DNA of 64,000 bases from Halosaccharopolyspora lacisalsi (GTDB taxonomy: Bacteria; Actinomycetota; Actinomycetes; Mycobacteriales; Pseudonocardiaceae). A program made the translations under genes and the position numbers. Positions 47,350 to 57,200 of this stretch are shown here, one piece after another. Location of the stretch: positions 744,001-808,000 of the forward strand of contig NZ_JACGWZ010000001.1 in NCBI RefSeq assembly GCF_014137975.1. Direction: 5' to 3'. Each line of letters opens with the position of its first letter. Within the stretch, counting starts at the first letter, position 1. Under the pieces are notes generated by a model. The model was given only the letters and a program-made list of their open reading frames with translations. It did no database searches and was not told the origin of the DNA.

Positions 47350-48321
47350 TCAGTAGCGGTTTCCGGCTACGGGTGCGGCGATTGCAGAGATCTCGGCGAG
47401 ATCGTCCGGGGAGAGACTGATTCCGGTGGCTGCGAGGTTGTCTTCCAGGTAGGTACGCCGTTTGGTTCCGGGTAGAGCGACGACGTCATCGCCCTGGTGG
47501 GCAATCCAGGCGAGTGCAAGCTGCGCAGGACTTGCCCCGTGACGTGCGGCAAGCTCGGTGAGTTGCTGCACGATCCGTTGGTTGTGCGCGAAGTTCTGCT
47601 CGGAGAAGCGGGCGAAGCCGCGGCGCAGATCCTGTGGTGGTAACGAGTCCTGCGAGTTGATCGTGCCGGTCAGAAGGCTGCGGCCGAGTGGTGCGTAGGC
47701 GACGACGCCGATGCCGAGTCGGCGGCACGTCGGCACGACCTCGTCCTCGATGTCCCGAGACCACAGCGACCATTCGGTCTGCACCGCCGCGATGGGGTGT
47801 ACTCGGTAGGCTCGCGTGATTTCCTCGGCGCTGGCTTCCGACAGTCCGAGGTGACGGACCTTTCCCGCCGCCACGAGCTCGGCCATCGCACCGACGGTCT
47901 CCTCGATCGGCACGTGCGGGTCCACGCGGTGCAGGTAGTACAGGTCCACATACTCGACGTTGAGTCGTTGCAGCGAGCGGTCGATGGCCTGGTGCACGTA
48001 GGCCGGATCGGCTCGGACGGTGGCGTCGGTGTAGTCGGCGTCGCGCACGATGCCGAACTTGGTGGCCAGAACCGCTCGGTCCCGGCGATCGGCAAGTGCT
48101 CGCCCGACCAGGCCTTCGTTGGCCCCGCCGCGCCCGTACATGTCCGAGGTGTCGAAGAGCGTCACGCCCTCATCCAGAGCGCGGTGGATCGTCGCGATCG
48201 ACTCCACCTCGTTGTCGGCCGTGCCGTAGAAATCGCTCATCCCCATACAGCCCAGGCCCTGTTCCGATACCTCCAGCGACCCCAGGTGCCGTGTTCCCAG
48301 GGCGGTTCGGGGAGGCGTCAT
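47350..48321 (-). CDS. aldo-keto reductase
   Basis: The 323-residue protein has the aldo-keto reductase tetrad: Asp and Tyr in LFDTSDMYGRGG, Lys in AVLATKFGIV and His in LYYLHRVDPH. The C-terminal cofactor segment is VALPGTKRRTYLEDNLAA. It is an NADPH-dependent reductase of carbonyl compounds; the substrate is unknown. The ATG overlaps the stop of the MmyB-type gene, and the NmrA gene starts 13 bp after its end. Confidence 0.92.
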   Translation of the reverse strand: MTPPRTALGTRHLGSLEVSEQGLGCMGMSDFYGTADNEVESIATIHRALDEGVTLFDTSDMYGRGGANEGLVGRALADRRDRAVLATKFGIVRDADYTDATVRADPAYVHQAIDRSLQRLNVEYVDLYYLHRVDPHVPIEETVGAMAELVAAGKVRHLGLSEASAEEITRAYRVHPIAAVQTEWSLWSRDIEDEVVPTCRRLGIGVVAYAPLGRSLLTGTINSQDSLPPQDLRRGFARFSEQNFAHNQRIVQQLTELAARHGASPAQLALAWIAHQGDDVVALPGTKRRTYLEDNLAATGISLSPDDLAEISAIAAPVAGNRY

Positions 48322-49190
48322 GATGTGCTCTCCTCTCGGGTGGTGAACGTGGAAGCCGACAACGTGGCAAGCGACCTGAGACGCACCAGCGCTTCTTCGG
48401 TGGCGTCGTCGGTGGGGTGGTAGGCCCAGACCTGGTGACCGTCGGTGTCGGGGAGTTCCAGCACGTGCTGGTTGAACACCAGCGCGCCAACCAGCGGGTG
48501 CTGGAACCGCTTGCGGTCGACGGCTTTCTCGTACACCTCGTGCTGCGCCCAGGCGGTGCTGAACACTTCGCTGGCCACGGCGAGCTCACCCACCAGCCGC
48601 TCCAACCGGCCCGAACCCGCCTCGGAACCGGCGCTGGCACGCAACGCCGCCACCATGCAGTGGGCCAGCTCGGACCAATCGACGAAGAACTCCTGCGCCC
48701 CCGGCGACAGAAACACCATCCGGGCGTAGTTCTCCCGATGCTCCAACCCCTCGTGAAGCATCTCGCCCAACGCATTGGCGGCCACGATGTTGAGCCAGCG
48801 GTCCACCAGGATCGCGGGGACGGTCAACGAGCCAAGCAACGGCCGGACCGCATCCAGCCGCCCGAGCGCGAGGACGCCGCCTACCTCGGCGTCGTCGTCG
48901 GCCGTGGCGAGCTCACGCAGATACCGCAACGAGGCACGGTCCAGCAGCAAAGCCGCCGACAGCCCGTCGGTCACCATGCGTGAAGGATGCCGCTCCCGGC
49001 CCTGCTCCAGCCGCACGTAGTAGTCCGTGCTGATCCCCGCCAGCATCGCGACCTCATCGCGCCGCAGCCCCGCCACCTGCCGAGACCCGCCCGGCACGAG
49101 GCCCTGCTGCTCCGGGCGCACCTGCTGACGCCGCGCCCGCAGAAACGCGCCCAGCGGGCTGTCCAGCGCCTTCGCCTCCCATGAGTCCAT
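48318..49190 (-). CDS. MmyB-type XRE transcriptional regulator
   Basis: The 290-residue protein has an N-terminal HTH (LRRDEVAMLAGISTDYYVRLEQGRE) and a C-terminal ligand-binding domain of the MmyB type with PAILVDRWLNIVAANALGEML. Such regulators usually control an adjacent oxidoreductase and bind a fatty-acid-like or other hydrophobic ligand. It is the first gene of the operon with the reductase and NmrA genes, overlapping the former by 4 bp. The likely promoter lies in 49191-49354. Confidence 0.92.
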   Translation of the reverse strand: MDSWEAKALDSPLGAFLRARRQQVRPEQQGLVPGGSRQVAGLRRDEVAMLAGISTDYYVRLEQGRERHPSRMVTDGLSAALLLDRASLRYLRELATADDDAEVGGVLALGRLDAVRPLLGSLTVPAILVDRWLNIVAANALGEMLHEGLEHRENYARMVFLSPGAQEFFVDWSELAHCMVAALRASAGSEAGSGRLERLVGELAVASEVFSTAWAQHEVYEKAVDRKRFQHPLVGALVFNQHVLELPDTDGHQVWAYHPTDDATEEALVRLRSLATLSASTFTTREESTS

Positions 49191-49354
49191 AAACCCACCG
49201 TAGAGAGCTCACCCGGATCCCGGGGTAGGAGCACAACACCCACCCCATCAACCCCGACAACCAGACAGATCGTCCACTCGGCCAGGTCCGGAGCGAATAC
49301 TCGGGGTGAAGAACAGGTGGGCCGAAGTGAACGCCACTGCAGCTCATCGATGCG

Positions 49355-50329
49355 TCAACGGCGGCTGTCGCCCGGGGCCAGCAGGCTGGTGACCTCCGCC
49401 AGGGCCTGGTCGGAGGGTTTGAAGTAGCGGCGGACGTTCTCCGGCTTCTTGTGCCGGGACTTCGCCATCAACAGCAGCAAGGACGCGCCAGCCTCGCCGA
49501 GGTGGGTCAGCGCTGAGTGGCGGAACTCGTGTGGATCCCACCCGGTGCCCGAGCCTCGGAGCGCGGTATGGGCGTCGAGCAGGCCACGAGCTTGGCCGTA
49601 GGACAACCGGGCCAGCCCGGTGTCCGGGCACACGTCACGGGCCCCGAGAACCTTGCCGGGACCGGCGCGGCGGTGGGTGAGGAACACCGGGCCGCGGGTG
49701 CGGCCCTTGAGCAGCCGGGGCAGCAGGCGGGCGGTGCCGGCGTCCCAGTAGACGGTCTCCAGCACGACGTCCTCGCGCGTCTGGCCGCGGCGGCGGATCT
49801 TCGCCCGCGCTCCCTTGGCCTTCACCGGGGCGCGGCGCCCGGCGAGGTCCAGGTCCTCGATGTTGAGGCCGAGGACCTCGTCGGCGCGGGCGGCGGTTTC
49901 GTAGAGCATCCGGTAAAGCGTCTTCTCCCGGATCGCGACCTCGCGGCGCGCCACCAGTCGGTCGATCGCCAGCCGGGAGCGCACCCGGGTCTCCGAGTCC
50001 GGGGTCGCCAGGCGCTTGGCCCACCCCGGCACTGCCGGGGCCTGGCCGCGTTCCCGGCACCACGACAGCCACGACCCCACGGCGGCCCGGCGGGCGTTCC
50101 AGGTGCCCACCGCCGCCCGGCCCCACAGCGCCTCCAGGGTCTCGCCGACCTCGTCGTCGGCCACGGACGCCAGCGGCCGCCGATCGCCGAGCTGGTCGGC
50201 GGTCTTGCCCACCGCGGTGCTGTAGCCGCGGATCGTGTTCGGGTTGCCCAGCGAGTCGAGGAACAGCTCGGCCGACCGGCCGACGGTCAGCGTCGTGGTG
50301 TCGGTCGGCAGCGCGACGACGGTGGGCAC
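49355..50329 (-). CDS. tyrosine recombinase (TnpI-like)
   Basis: The protein has an N-terminal SAM-like domain and a catalytic domain with Arg in [13 protein letters not shown], the HxxR box in [13 protein letters not shown], His in [12 protein letters not shown] and the nucleophile Tyr in RRYFKPS. I chose the GTG at 50329 (324 residues), which has AGGGAGA 6 bases upstream; a GTG at 50368 would run over a repeat of the candidate recombination site. It lies just inside the right end of the outer transposon, where TnpI-type recombinases that resolve cointegrates are often found. Confidence 0.88.
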   Translation of the reverse strand: MPTVVALPTDTTTLTVGRSAELFLDSLGNPNTIRGYSTAVGKTADQLGDRRPLASVADDEVGETLEALWGRAAVGTWNARRAAVGSWLSWCRERGQAPAVPGWAKRLATPDSETRVRSRLAIDRLVARREVAIREKTLYRMLYETAARADEVLGLNIEDLDLAGRRAPVKAKGARAKIRRRGQTREDVVLETVYWDAGTARLLPRLLKGRTRGPVFLTHRRAGPGKVLGARDVCPDTGLARLSYGQARGLLDAHTALRGSGTGWDPHEFRHSALTHLGEAGASLLLLMAKSRHKKPENVRRYFKPSDQALAEVTSLLAPGDSRR

Positions 50330-50345
50330 CCGCGTTCTCCCTTGC

Positions 50346-50437
50346 CGCAGATAACAGGGCCGCTTCACGCGCCGCCGCGGGGACGTTCCCGCAGGACGTG
50401 ATCAGCGATGGCACGGATAATAGAGCGTTATCTGTGG
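50346..50437. promoter_or_regulatory. candidate recombination (resolution) site of outer transposon
   Basis: An inverted repeat CACGGATAA (50412-50420) / TTATCTGTG (50428-50436) around a 7-bp spacer TAGAGCG resembles a tyrosine-recombinase core site. A third similar arm, CGCAGATAA, lies at 50346-50354. The site lies between the recombinase gene and the right inverted repeat. The repeats are seen; the role is inferred. Confidence 0.55.
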
Positions 50438-50498
50438 CAAGACTTCAGACGCCACCGCGGCCTGAAGCCCCGTCAGCCGCCTACCAGGACCGACGAGG

Positions 50499-50537
50499 GC
50501 TTAGCGCACGATCCGACACGGATGTTCCTCAAGCCCC
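50499..50537 (-). repeat. outer transposon right terminal inverted repeat
   Basis: Exact 39-bp inverted copy of 38464-38502. Confidence 0.97.
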
Positions 50538-50564
50538 GAGGCGGGCCTGGTGGGTTCCGACTAG
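50538..50564 (+). pseudogene. displaced 3' end of response-regulator gene
   Basis: The GAGGC duplication at 50538-50542 and the next 22 bases encode EAGLVGSD and a TAG stop. This is the original last part of the response regulator now ending at 38500. Rejoined, the gene would encode 218 residues. Confidence 0.9.
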
Positions 50565-50628
50565 GGTTTCGCCGGTTTCGCGCGAAACCGGATAACTACC
50601 GCAATAGGCACGAGGGTTACCTTCCGGT

Positions 50629-50667
50629 GCTCCGGGAGGACCGCCGTGTCTTCGGTCCTCCCGGAGC
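50629..50667. terminator. bidirectional terminator between response regulator and uppP
   Basis: A perfect 14-bp stem (GCTCCGGGAGGACC / GGTCCTCCCGGAGC) with an 11-base loop. It lies 7 bp beyond the uppP stop and would originally have served both the response-regulator and uppP transcripts. Confidence 0.8.
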
Positions 50668-50673
50668 GCTCGG

Positions 50674-51495
50674 TCAGCTCGGGGCGATCACCCCGAGGCC
50701 GACCAGGGCGAGCACGAAGAGCCCCAGCACGATCCGGTAGATCACGAACGCCAGGTAGCTGTGGGTGGTGATGAACCGCATCAGCCAGGCGATCACGCTG
50801 TAGCCGATGGCGAAGGCCACGATCGTGGCGAAGACGGTGGCTCCCCAGGACGGAGCCGGACCGCTACCGATGTCGGTGAGCTGGTAGACACCCGATCCGA
50901 ACACGGCGGGCACCGCCAGCAGGAACGCGTACTCGGTGGCGTCCTCGCGCTTGTAGCCGAGCAACCGACCGGCCGTGATGGTGCCGCCGGAACGGGAGAC
51001 GCCGGGAACCAGCGCGAACGCCTGGGCGACTCCGTAGGTGATGCCGTGCCCCACGGTGAGTTGGTCCAGGTCCAGTCGCTTGCGGCCGATGTGGTCGGCC
51101 ACGCCCAGGATCACGCCGAACACGATCAGGCTCAGCGAGATCAGCCGCAGGTCGCGGAAGACGTGCTCGATCTGCTCCTCGAACAGCAGGCCCAGCACCA
51201 CGATCGGCAGCGATCCCACGATGACCAACCAGCCCAGTCGCGCGTCCGCGTCGCGCCGCCACTCCGCCGAGACCAGCGACCGAAACCACGCGGCCAGCAC
51301 GCTGCCGATTTTCTTGCGGAAGTACAGCACGACGGCGGTCTCGGTGCCCAGCTGCGTCACGGCCGTGAAAGCCGCGCCGGGATCGCCCCAGCCGGCCAGG
51401 GAACCGACGATCCGGAGGTGGGCGCTGGAGGAGATCGGGAGAAACTCGGTCAGTCCTTGCACGATGCCGAGGACGAGGGCTTCGAACCAGTTCAC
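50674..51495 (-). CDS. uppP: undecaprenyl-diphosphatase UppP (BacA)
   Basis: The 273-residue polytopic protein has the UppP motifs LGIVQGLTEFLPISSSAHL and PGVSRSGGTITAGRLLG. It dephosphorylates undecaprenyl diphosphate to recycle the lipid carrier for peptidoglycan synthesis and can raise bacitracin resistance. The GTG start at 51495 overlaps the stop of the upstream DedA gene (GTGA). Confidence 0.95.
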   Translation of the reverse strand: MNWFEALVLGIVQGLTEFLPISSSAHLRIVGSLAGWGDPGAAFTAVTQLGTETAVVLYFRKKIGSVLAAWFRSLVSAEWRRDADARLGWLVIVGSLPIVVLGLLFEEQIEHVFRDLRLISLSLIVFGVILGVADHIGRKRLDLDQLTVGHGITYGVAQAFALVPGVSRSGGTITAGRLLGYKREDATEYAFLLAVPAVFGSGVYQLTDIGSGPAPSWGATVFATIVAFAIGYSVIAWLMRFITTHSYLAFVIYRIVLGLFVLALVGLGVIAPS

Positions 51496-52124
51496 GCGGT
51501 GGATTCCAATGATGAATCGGGGTCGGGGCGGCGCCGGCGGCGGTACCACCGGGTCGCCTCGACGAGAACGGTAATGGTCAGTGCGATGCCGAGGCCCAGC
51601 AGGAGGCCCTTGATCGGGTCCTGTTCGAACACACGGCCGCCGAGGTATCCGACCAGACTCGAGTACAGCGCCCACGAGCAGGTCCCCACGGCGTCGAAGA
51701 GGCTGAACCGGCGCAGCGGATAGCGCACCGCGCCGACGGTGACGGTCGTGGCCGTGCGGAACCCGGGAACGTAGCGGCAGACCACGAGCACGAGTCCGCC
51801 GCGCTCGTGCAGCGATGTCGTCGCCCAGTCGAAGGACCGCCGTTTTCGGGAGCCGGGGGGAATCCGCTCGATCAGCGGCGTACCGGCCTTCCTCCCGAGC
51901 AGGTACGACACGTGATCTCCGGCGAAGGCCCCCGCCGCGGCGACCACGATGACCGCGCCGAGCTCCGGCCGGCCGCTCACGGCGAAGACCCCGGCCGTGA
52001 TGACCAGGGTCTCGCTCGGGACCACGGGGAAGAACCCGTCGATCGCCGAGACCGCGAACAGCACCAGGTACACCCACGGTGAGGCGACCGTCGCGTGCAG
52101 GAGGTCGGCGAGAAGATCGAGCAT
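51492..52124 (-). CDS. DedA family membrane protein
   Basis: The 210-residue protein has the family pattern DGFFPVVPSETLVITAG and GDHVSYLLGRKAG, then RYVPGFRT, with about five membrane segments. DedA proteins include undecaprenyl-phosphate flippases, a role that fits coupling to uppP by a 4-bp overlap. The ATG has GGAG a few bases upstream. Its closest visible relative is the next DedA gene, 52251-52916. Confidence 0.9.
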   Translation of the reverse strand: MLDLLADLLHATVASPWVYLVLFAVSAIDGFFPVVPSETLVITAGVFAVSGRPELGAVIVVAAAGAFAGDHVSYLLGRKAGTPLIERIPPGSRKRRSFDWATTSLHERGGLVLVVCRYVPGFRTATTVTVGAVRYPLRRFSLFDAVGTCSWALYSSLVGYLGGRVFEQDPIKGLLLGLGIALTITVLVEATRWYRRRRRPDPDSSLESTA

Positions 52125-52250
52125 GGTGGTCTCCGCGGGGTCGCGAGTGGTTTCCCCGGAAGTTGGTCACTCGACGGGGTGACCCGCATCGGACCGACGT
52201 CATCACCCGGCCCCGACGAAAGTGAGGGTTTCGCGAGCGACGTCGGAAGG

Positions 52251-52916
52251 TCAGTCCCGGGCGGACGTGGCGGACTCGGAGGCGGGTTCGGAAGTGGCCT
52301 CGGAGGCCTGTGCCCGGCGGTCACGCGACCGCAGGTGCCGGATCCCCTCGATGGCCCCGGAGACCAGCACGGCCAGGCCGATACCGAGCAGGACCCCCAG
52401 CACCGGCTGACGCTGGAAGGTGATCCCGCCGACGTAGCCGACCAGCGTGAAGTAGGTGGCCCAGCACGTGACGCCGATGCTGGTGAACAGGGCGAACGAG
52501 GCGCGCGGGAAGCGAACCGAGCCCGTCGTCAGGGTGGCGGCCGTCCGGCAGCCGGGCACGAACCGGCAGATGATCAGTACCCCGCCGCCGCGTTCGTGCA
52601 GTGCCCTGCTCGCCCAGTCGAACGGCTTGCGCTTGCGCGATCCCGGCCGCATCCGGTTGATCAACCTGCCACCGGCGGTGTAGCCGATCGCGTACGAGAC
52701 GTGGTCCCCGGCGAATCCTCCCAGGGCCCCCACCGCGACGACCACCAGCAGGTTCGGGTCGCCGGACGCGGCGAACACCCCGGCGGTCACCACCAGCGTC
52801 TCCCCGGGAATGGTGGGGAAGAACCCGTCGATGGCCACGAACGCGAAGACCGCCAGGTACAACCACGGCGAGCCCATGACGTCGTGGAGCAGGCCGACGA
52901 CATCGATCTTGATCAC
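52251..52916 (-). CDS. DedA family membrane protein (paralogue)
   Basis: The 221-residue protein shares the DedA motifs with its downstream neighbour: DGFFPTIPGETLVVTAG, GDHVSYAIGYTAG, SRKRKPFDWASRALHERGGG and RFVPGCRT. The similarity over the whole length points to a tandem duplication. The C-terminal tail is Ala/Ser/Glu-rich. The GTG start is preceded only by GGGA. It probably heads the DedA-DedA-uppP operon. Confidence 0.9.
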   Translation of the reverse strand: MIKIDVVGLLHDVMGSPWLYLAVFAFVAIDGFFPTIPGETLVVTAGVFAASGDPNLLVVVAVGALGGFAGDHVSYAIGYTAGGRLINRMRPGSRKRKPFDWASRALHERGGGVLIICRFVPGCRTAATLTTGSVRFPRASFALFTSIGVTCWATYFTLVGYVGGITFQRQPVLGVLLGIGLAVLVSGAIEGIRHLRSRDRRAQASEATSEPASESATSARD

Positions 52917-53024
52917 ATCCCGGGAGTCGGTGTTCGAAGTACTTCGGGCACTCCGCCCCCGACACTAGGTGACGTGCGGCGCCCGGCTTCGGTGAGCATC
53001 CCCACCCGCTCCCGGAGCGGACCC

Positions 53025-53990
53025 TTACAGGTCCGTGATGTCCCAGGTCAGGGTCCGCTGCTCGTCGTCGGGGCGCGGTGCCCACCGCACGGCCGACAGC
53101 TCGACGCCGTCCGGGAGCACGTAGACGGTGTGGCCACCCGCCGTCTCGCCCGGCGCAACCCCGGTGCGGTGCGGCGGTCGGGAGGACAGTGACACCGACG
53201 ACTTGGACACCACCGAACCGTCGGTGGCCACCAGGTTCAGGTGGAGGTCCGGGAGCGAGGTGAACGGCGTCGAGCCCCGGTTGGTCAGCTCGGTGTGCAC
53301 GATCACGGCTCGTTCCCCGTCGCGCAGGGTGTACCCGGCGGCGGTGAACAGGAAGTCGGCCGGATCGACGACCTCCACCAGCAGGATGGTGAGCCGTTCG
53401 CCGTCCAACCCGTCGACGTCGAGCTTGCTGCCGATCTTGCCGGTGCGGGCCTCGGGAGGTCGCTGGTCACCCCGCGCCCACGATGCCGACCCGGGCGGTC
53501 CCCAGGTGTTGCCCTGCGGAGGCGGCGCGGCTCCCTGCGGCGGTGGGACCGGGCCGCCCGCCGGTGGCTGGGCGGGAGGAGGTTGCGGGGTGAAACCCTG
53601 TGGCCCGCTCGGGCCGTGCTGGGCCGGATACGGGGCGCTCGCACCTCCGTGGACCTGGTGACCACCGGTCGGGTTCGGTATCGGCCCCGATGCGGAGTAC
53701 GGGCCGCTGGGCGGTACCGGGTAACCCCCGCTGGGCGGATTCTGAACCGGATGCGACCCGCTGTGCTGCTGGCTCCACGCAGCGGCGGCGGCCAGCGCGT
53801 TGCGGATGCCGTTGGGGTCGCACTCGACGCCCACCACCAGCGGCAGCCCGGTGGTGGACAACGCGGCGAGCCGCGCGGCGACGTCCCGGACGTCCATGCC
53901 CAGCCGCTGCGCGATCTCGGGCACCGCAGCACGGCCCGTTTCGGCGATGAAGGTCAGCAGACGTACATCCACGGGGTCAGGTCCAGCCAC
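53025..53990 (-). CDS. AsnC-like HTH protein with Pro/Gly-rich linker
   Basis: The 321-residue protein begins with a winged-HTH-like segment (DVRLLTFIAETGRAAVPEIAQRLGMDVRDVAARL) as in AsnC/Lrp proteins. It has a long Pro/Gly/Gln linker (about residues 80-185) and a C-terminal beta-rich domain ending RTLTWDITDL. The middle and C-terminal parts do not match Lrp, so regulation by amino acids should not be assumed. The GTG at 53990 is chosen because the HTH starts directly after it. It is divergent from dnaE1. Confidence 0.75.
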   Translation of the reverse strand: MAGPDPVDVRLLTFIAETGRAAVPEIAQRLGMDVRDVAARLAALSTTGLPLVVGVECDPNGIRNALAAAAAWSQQHSGSHPVQNPPSGGYPVPPSGPYSASGPIPNPTGGHQVHGGASAPYPAQHGPSGPQGFTPQPPPAQPPAGGPVPPPQGAAPPPQGNTWGPPGSASWARGDQRPPEARTGKIGSKLDVDGLDGERLTILLVEVVDPADFLFTAAGYTLRDGERAVIVHTELTNRGSTPFTSLPDLHLNLVATDGSVVSKSSVSLSSRPPHRTGVAPGETAGGHTVYVLPDGVELSAVRWAPRPDDEQRTLTWDITDL

Positions 53991-54228
53991 GTCCGGCCAC
54001 GCTACCCGCTCGCGCCTTCGCCGTGTTCCGGCCGGGTTCGATGGGGCGAGACCGCCAACCCCGCCTTTCGCGAGAGGTACGGGCACGGCGAGCCGGGCGA
54101 CGTCCCGCGAGTTAGGCTGGCTGCCACCGGCGCTCCGCGTCCACCCCGGCCCATGTGGCTCCCGTGTTGACCAGCGCCTGTGCACCAGCCGTCGCAGCGA
54201 GGGGTGAGCACCCTCGAAAGGAGGCACC

Positions 54229-57200
54229 GTGGCCGTCGATCCCTTCGTCCACCTGCACGTACACACCGAGTACTCGATGCTGGACGGTGCGGCGAAGGTG
54301 GGTGCGCTGTTCACCGAGGCGAAACGGTTGGAGATGCCCGCGGTGGGCATGACCGACCACGGCAACATGTACGGCGCGGACGAGTTCTACCAGCAGGCCA
54401 AGAAGGCCGGCATCAAGCCGATCATCGGTATCGAGGCCTACGTGGCCCCGTACAGCAGGTACCACAAGAAGCCGGTGTTCTGGGGTGAGTCCAAGCAGCG
54501 CTCCACCGACGAGTCCGGTGAGGGCGGTGACGTCTCCGGCGCGGGTGCGTACACGCACATGACCATGCTCGCCCGCAACAGCACCGGCCTGCGCAACCTG
54601 TTCACCCTCTCCAGCAGGGCCAGCTTCGAGGGCACCTACAGGAAACCGAGGATGGACCGCGAGCTGATCTCGGAGTACGCCGAGGGGATCATCGCCACCA
54701 CCGGCTGCCCCTCCGGCGAGGTGCAGACGCGGTTGCGGCTGGGGCAGTACCGGGAGGCGTTGCAGGCCGCGTCGGACTTCCGCGACATCTTCGGGGCCGA
54801 GAACTTCTTCCTCGAACTGATGGACCACGGCCTCAAGATCGAGCAGTTCGTCCGCGAGGACCTGCTCAAGATCGGCCGCGAGCTCGGGCTCAAGCCGCTG
54901 GCCACCAACGACAGCCACTACGTCACCGCCGACCAGGCCGAGTCGCACGACGCCCTGCTGTGCGTGCAGTCCGGCAAGACGATGCACGACGAGAACCGGT
55001 TCCAGCTCAACGGAAACGGCTACTACCTCAAGTCCGCCGCGGAGATGCGCGAGTACTGGGACGGCGAGGTGGACGGTGCGGCGGACAACACGCTGCTGGT
55101 GGCCGACATGATCGAGTCCTACGAGGACGTGTGGTCGTTCCAGGACCGGATGCCGCGCGTGACGGTCGAGGAGGGCAAGACCGAGCGCGACGCCCTGGAG
55201 GAGGAGGTCGAGCACTACCTGGAGAGCCGGTTCCCGGACGGCGTCGCCGCCGAGTACCGCGAGCGCATCGCGCTGGAAATCGACGTGCTGGACACCAAGG
55301 GCTACTGCGCGTACTTCCTCGTGGTCGGTGACGTGACGCGCTGGGCGAAGTCGCAGGGGATCCACGTCGGTCCGGGACGCGGGTCGGCCGCGGGCTCGCT
55401 GCTGGCCTACATCCTCTACATCACCAACCTCGACCCGCTGGCTCACGGGCTGATCTTCGAGCGGTTCCTCAACCCGGAGCGCGACTCGCCGCCGGACATC
55501 GACCTCGACTTCGACGACCGGCGCCGCGACGAGGTGTTGCAGTACGCCGTCGACAAGTACGGCGACGACAAGGTCGCCCAGGTCATCACCTTCGGCAAGA
55601 TCAAGACCAAGGCGGCGCTCAAGGACGCCGCGCGGGTGCACCACGGCCAGCCCGGCTTCGCCATCGCCGACAAGATCTCCAAGGCGCTGCCCGCGCCCGT
55701 GGCGGCCAAGGACATCCCGCTGTCGGGGATCACCGACACCCAGCACGAGCGCTACGCCGAGGCAGCCGAGGTCCGCAGCCTCATCGAGACGGACCAGTCC
55801 GTCTCGCAGATCTTCAGCACCGCGCGCGGGTTGGAGGGTCTGATCCGCAACGCGGGTGTGCACGCGTGCGCGGTGATCCTGTCCTCGCAGCCGCTGATGG
55901 GCACGGTGCCGCTGTGGAAGCGCGATGACGGTTCGGTCATCACCGGCTGGGACTATCCCAGCTGCGAGGCGATCGGCCTGCTCAAGATGGACTTCCTGGG
56001 ACTGTCGAACCTGACGATCCTCGGTGACGCCCTGCAGTCGGTGCGTCAGAACTACGAGATCGAGATCGACCTGTCCACGCTGGCCCTCGACGACGCCAAC
56101 ACCTACGAGTTGCTGGCCCGCGGCGAGAGCCTGGGCGTGTTCCAGCTCGAGGGTGGTGGCATGCGGGAGCTGCTCAAGCGGCTGCGCCCCACCGAGTTCA
56201 CCGACATCGTGGCCGCCAACGCCCTGTACCGCCCGGGTCCGATGGAGGTCAACGCACACCTCGACTACGCCGACCGCAAGAACGGCCGCAAACCCGTCGA
56301 GCCGATCCACAAGGAGCTGGAGGAGCCGCTCCGCGACATCCTGGCCGAGACCTACGGTCTGATCGTCTACCAGGAGCAGATCATGGCCATCGCGCAGAAG
56401 GTGGCCAACTACAGCCTCGGGCAAGCCGACATGCTGCGCCGCGCGATGGGCAAGAAGAAGAAGGAGGTGCTCGACGAGGAGTACGAGCGCTTCCACGCGG
56501 GGATGCTGACCAACGGCTACACCGAGGAGGCCATCGACGCGCTGTGGACGACGGTGCTGCCCTTCGCCGGGTACGCGTTCAACAAGTCCCACGCCGCCGG
56601 TTACGCGCTGGTCGCCTACTGGACGGCCTACCTCAAGGCGAACTACCCGGCCGAGTACATGGCCGCGCTGCTGACCTCCAACGGCGACAACAAGGACAAG
56701 ATGGCGGTCTACCTCAGCGAGTGCCGCCGCATGGGCGTTCGGGTGCTCTCGCCGGACGTCAACGACTCGCGGGACACCTTCACCCCCGTGGGTTCGGACG
56801 TGCGCTTCGGGATGACGGCCGTGCGCAACGTCGGTTCGAACGTGGTCTCCTCGGTCTGCCGGGTGCGGGAGGAGAAGGGGCGCTACCAGTCCTTCACCGA
56901 CTTCCTGGACAAGTCCGAGACGATCGCCTGCAACAAGCGGGTCGTCGAGTCCCTGATCAAGGCCGGTGCCTTCGACTCGCTGGGCCAGACCCGGATGGCG
57001 CTGACCCAGCACCACGAGTCGGCGGTGGACGCGGTGATCGGGATCAAGCGTCAGGAGGCCCTCGGCCAGTTCGACCTGTTCGGCGGCGGTTCCTCCGAGG
57101 ACGCGGAGTCGCAGGCGTCGCCGTTGTCGCACCTGACGTTCACCTCCGAGGAGTGGCCGCGCAAGCAGCTGCTGTCCTACGAGCGGGAGATGCTGGGGTT

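Larger units (their letters stand above)
38464..50537 (+). mobile_element. outer Tn3-family transposon, 12,074 bp
   Basis: The element is bounded by perfect 39-bp terminal inverted repeats that begin GGGGCTTGAGGAAC and end GTGCGCTAAGC, with GAGGC duplicated outside. It contains a split and internally deleted tnpA, a whole nested Tn3-family element, an MmyB/aldo-keto reductase/NmrA cargo operon and a tyrosine recombinase gene beside the right end. Without the nested element and one GAGAT it would measure 6,898 bp. It is probably no longer autonomous. Confidence 0.97.

Noticed and set aside
38464-50537. Prophage or integrative conjugative element, given the tyrosine recombinase
   Set aside because: No phage or conjugation genes and no tRNA att site; the ends, 5-bp duplications and transposases are Tn3-family.
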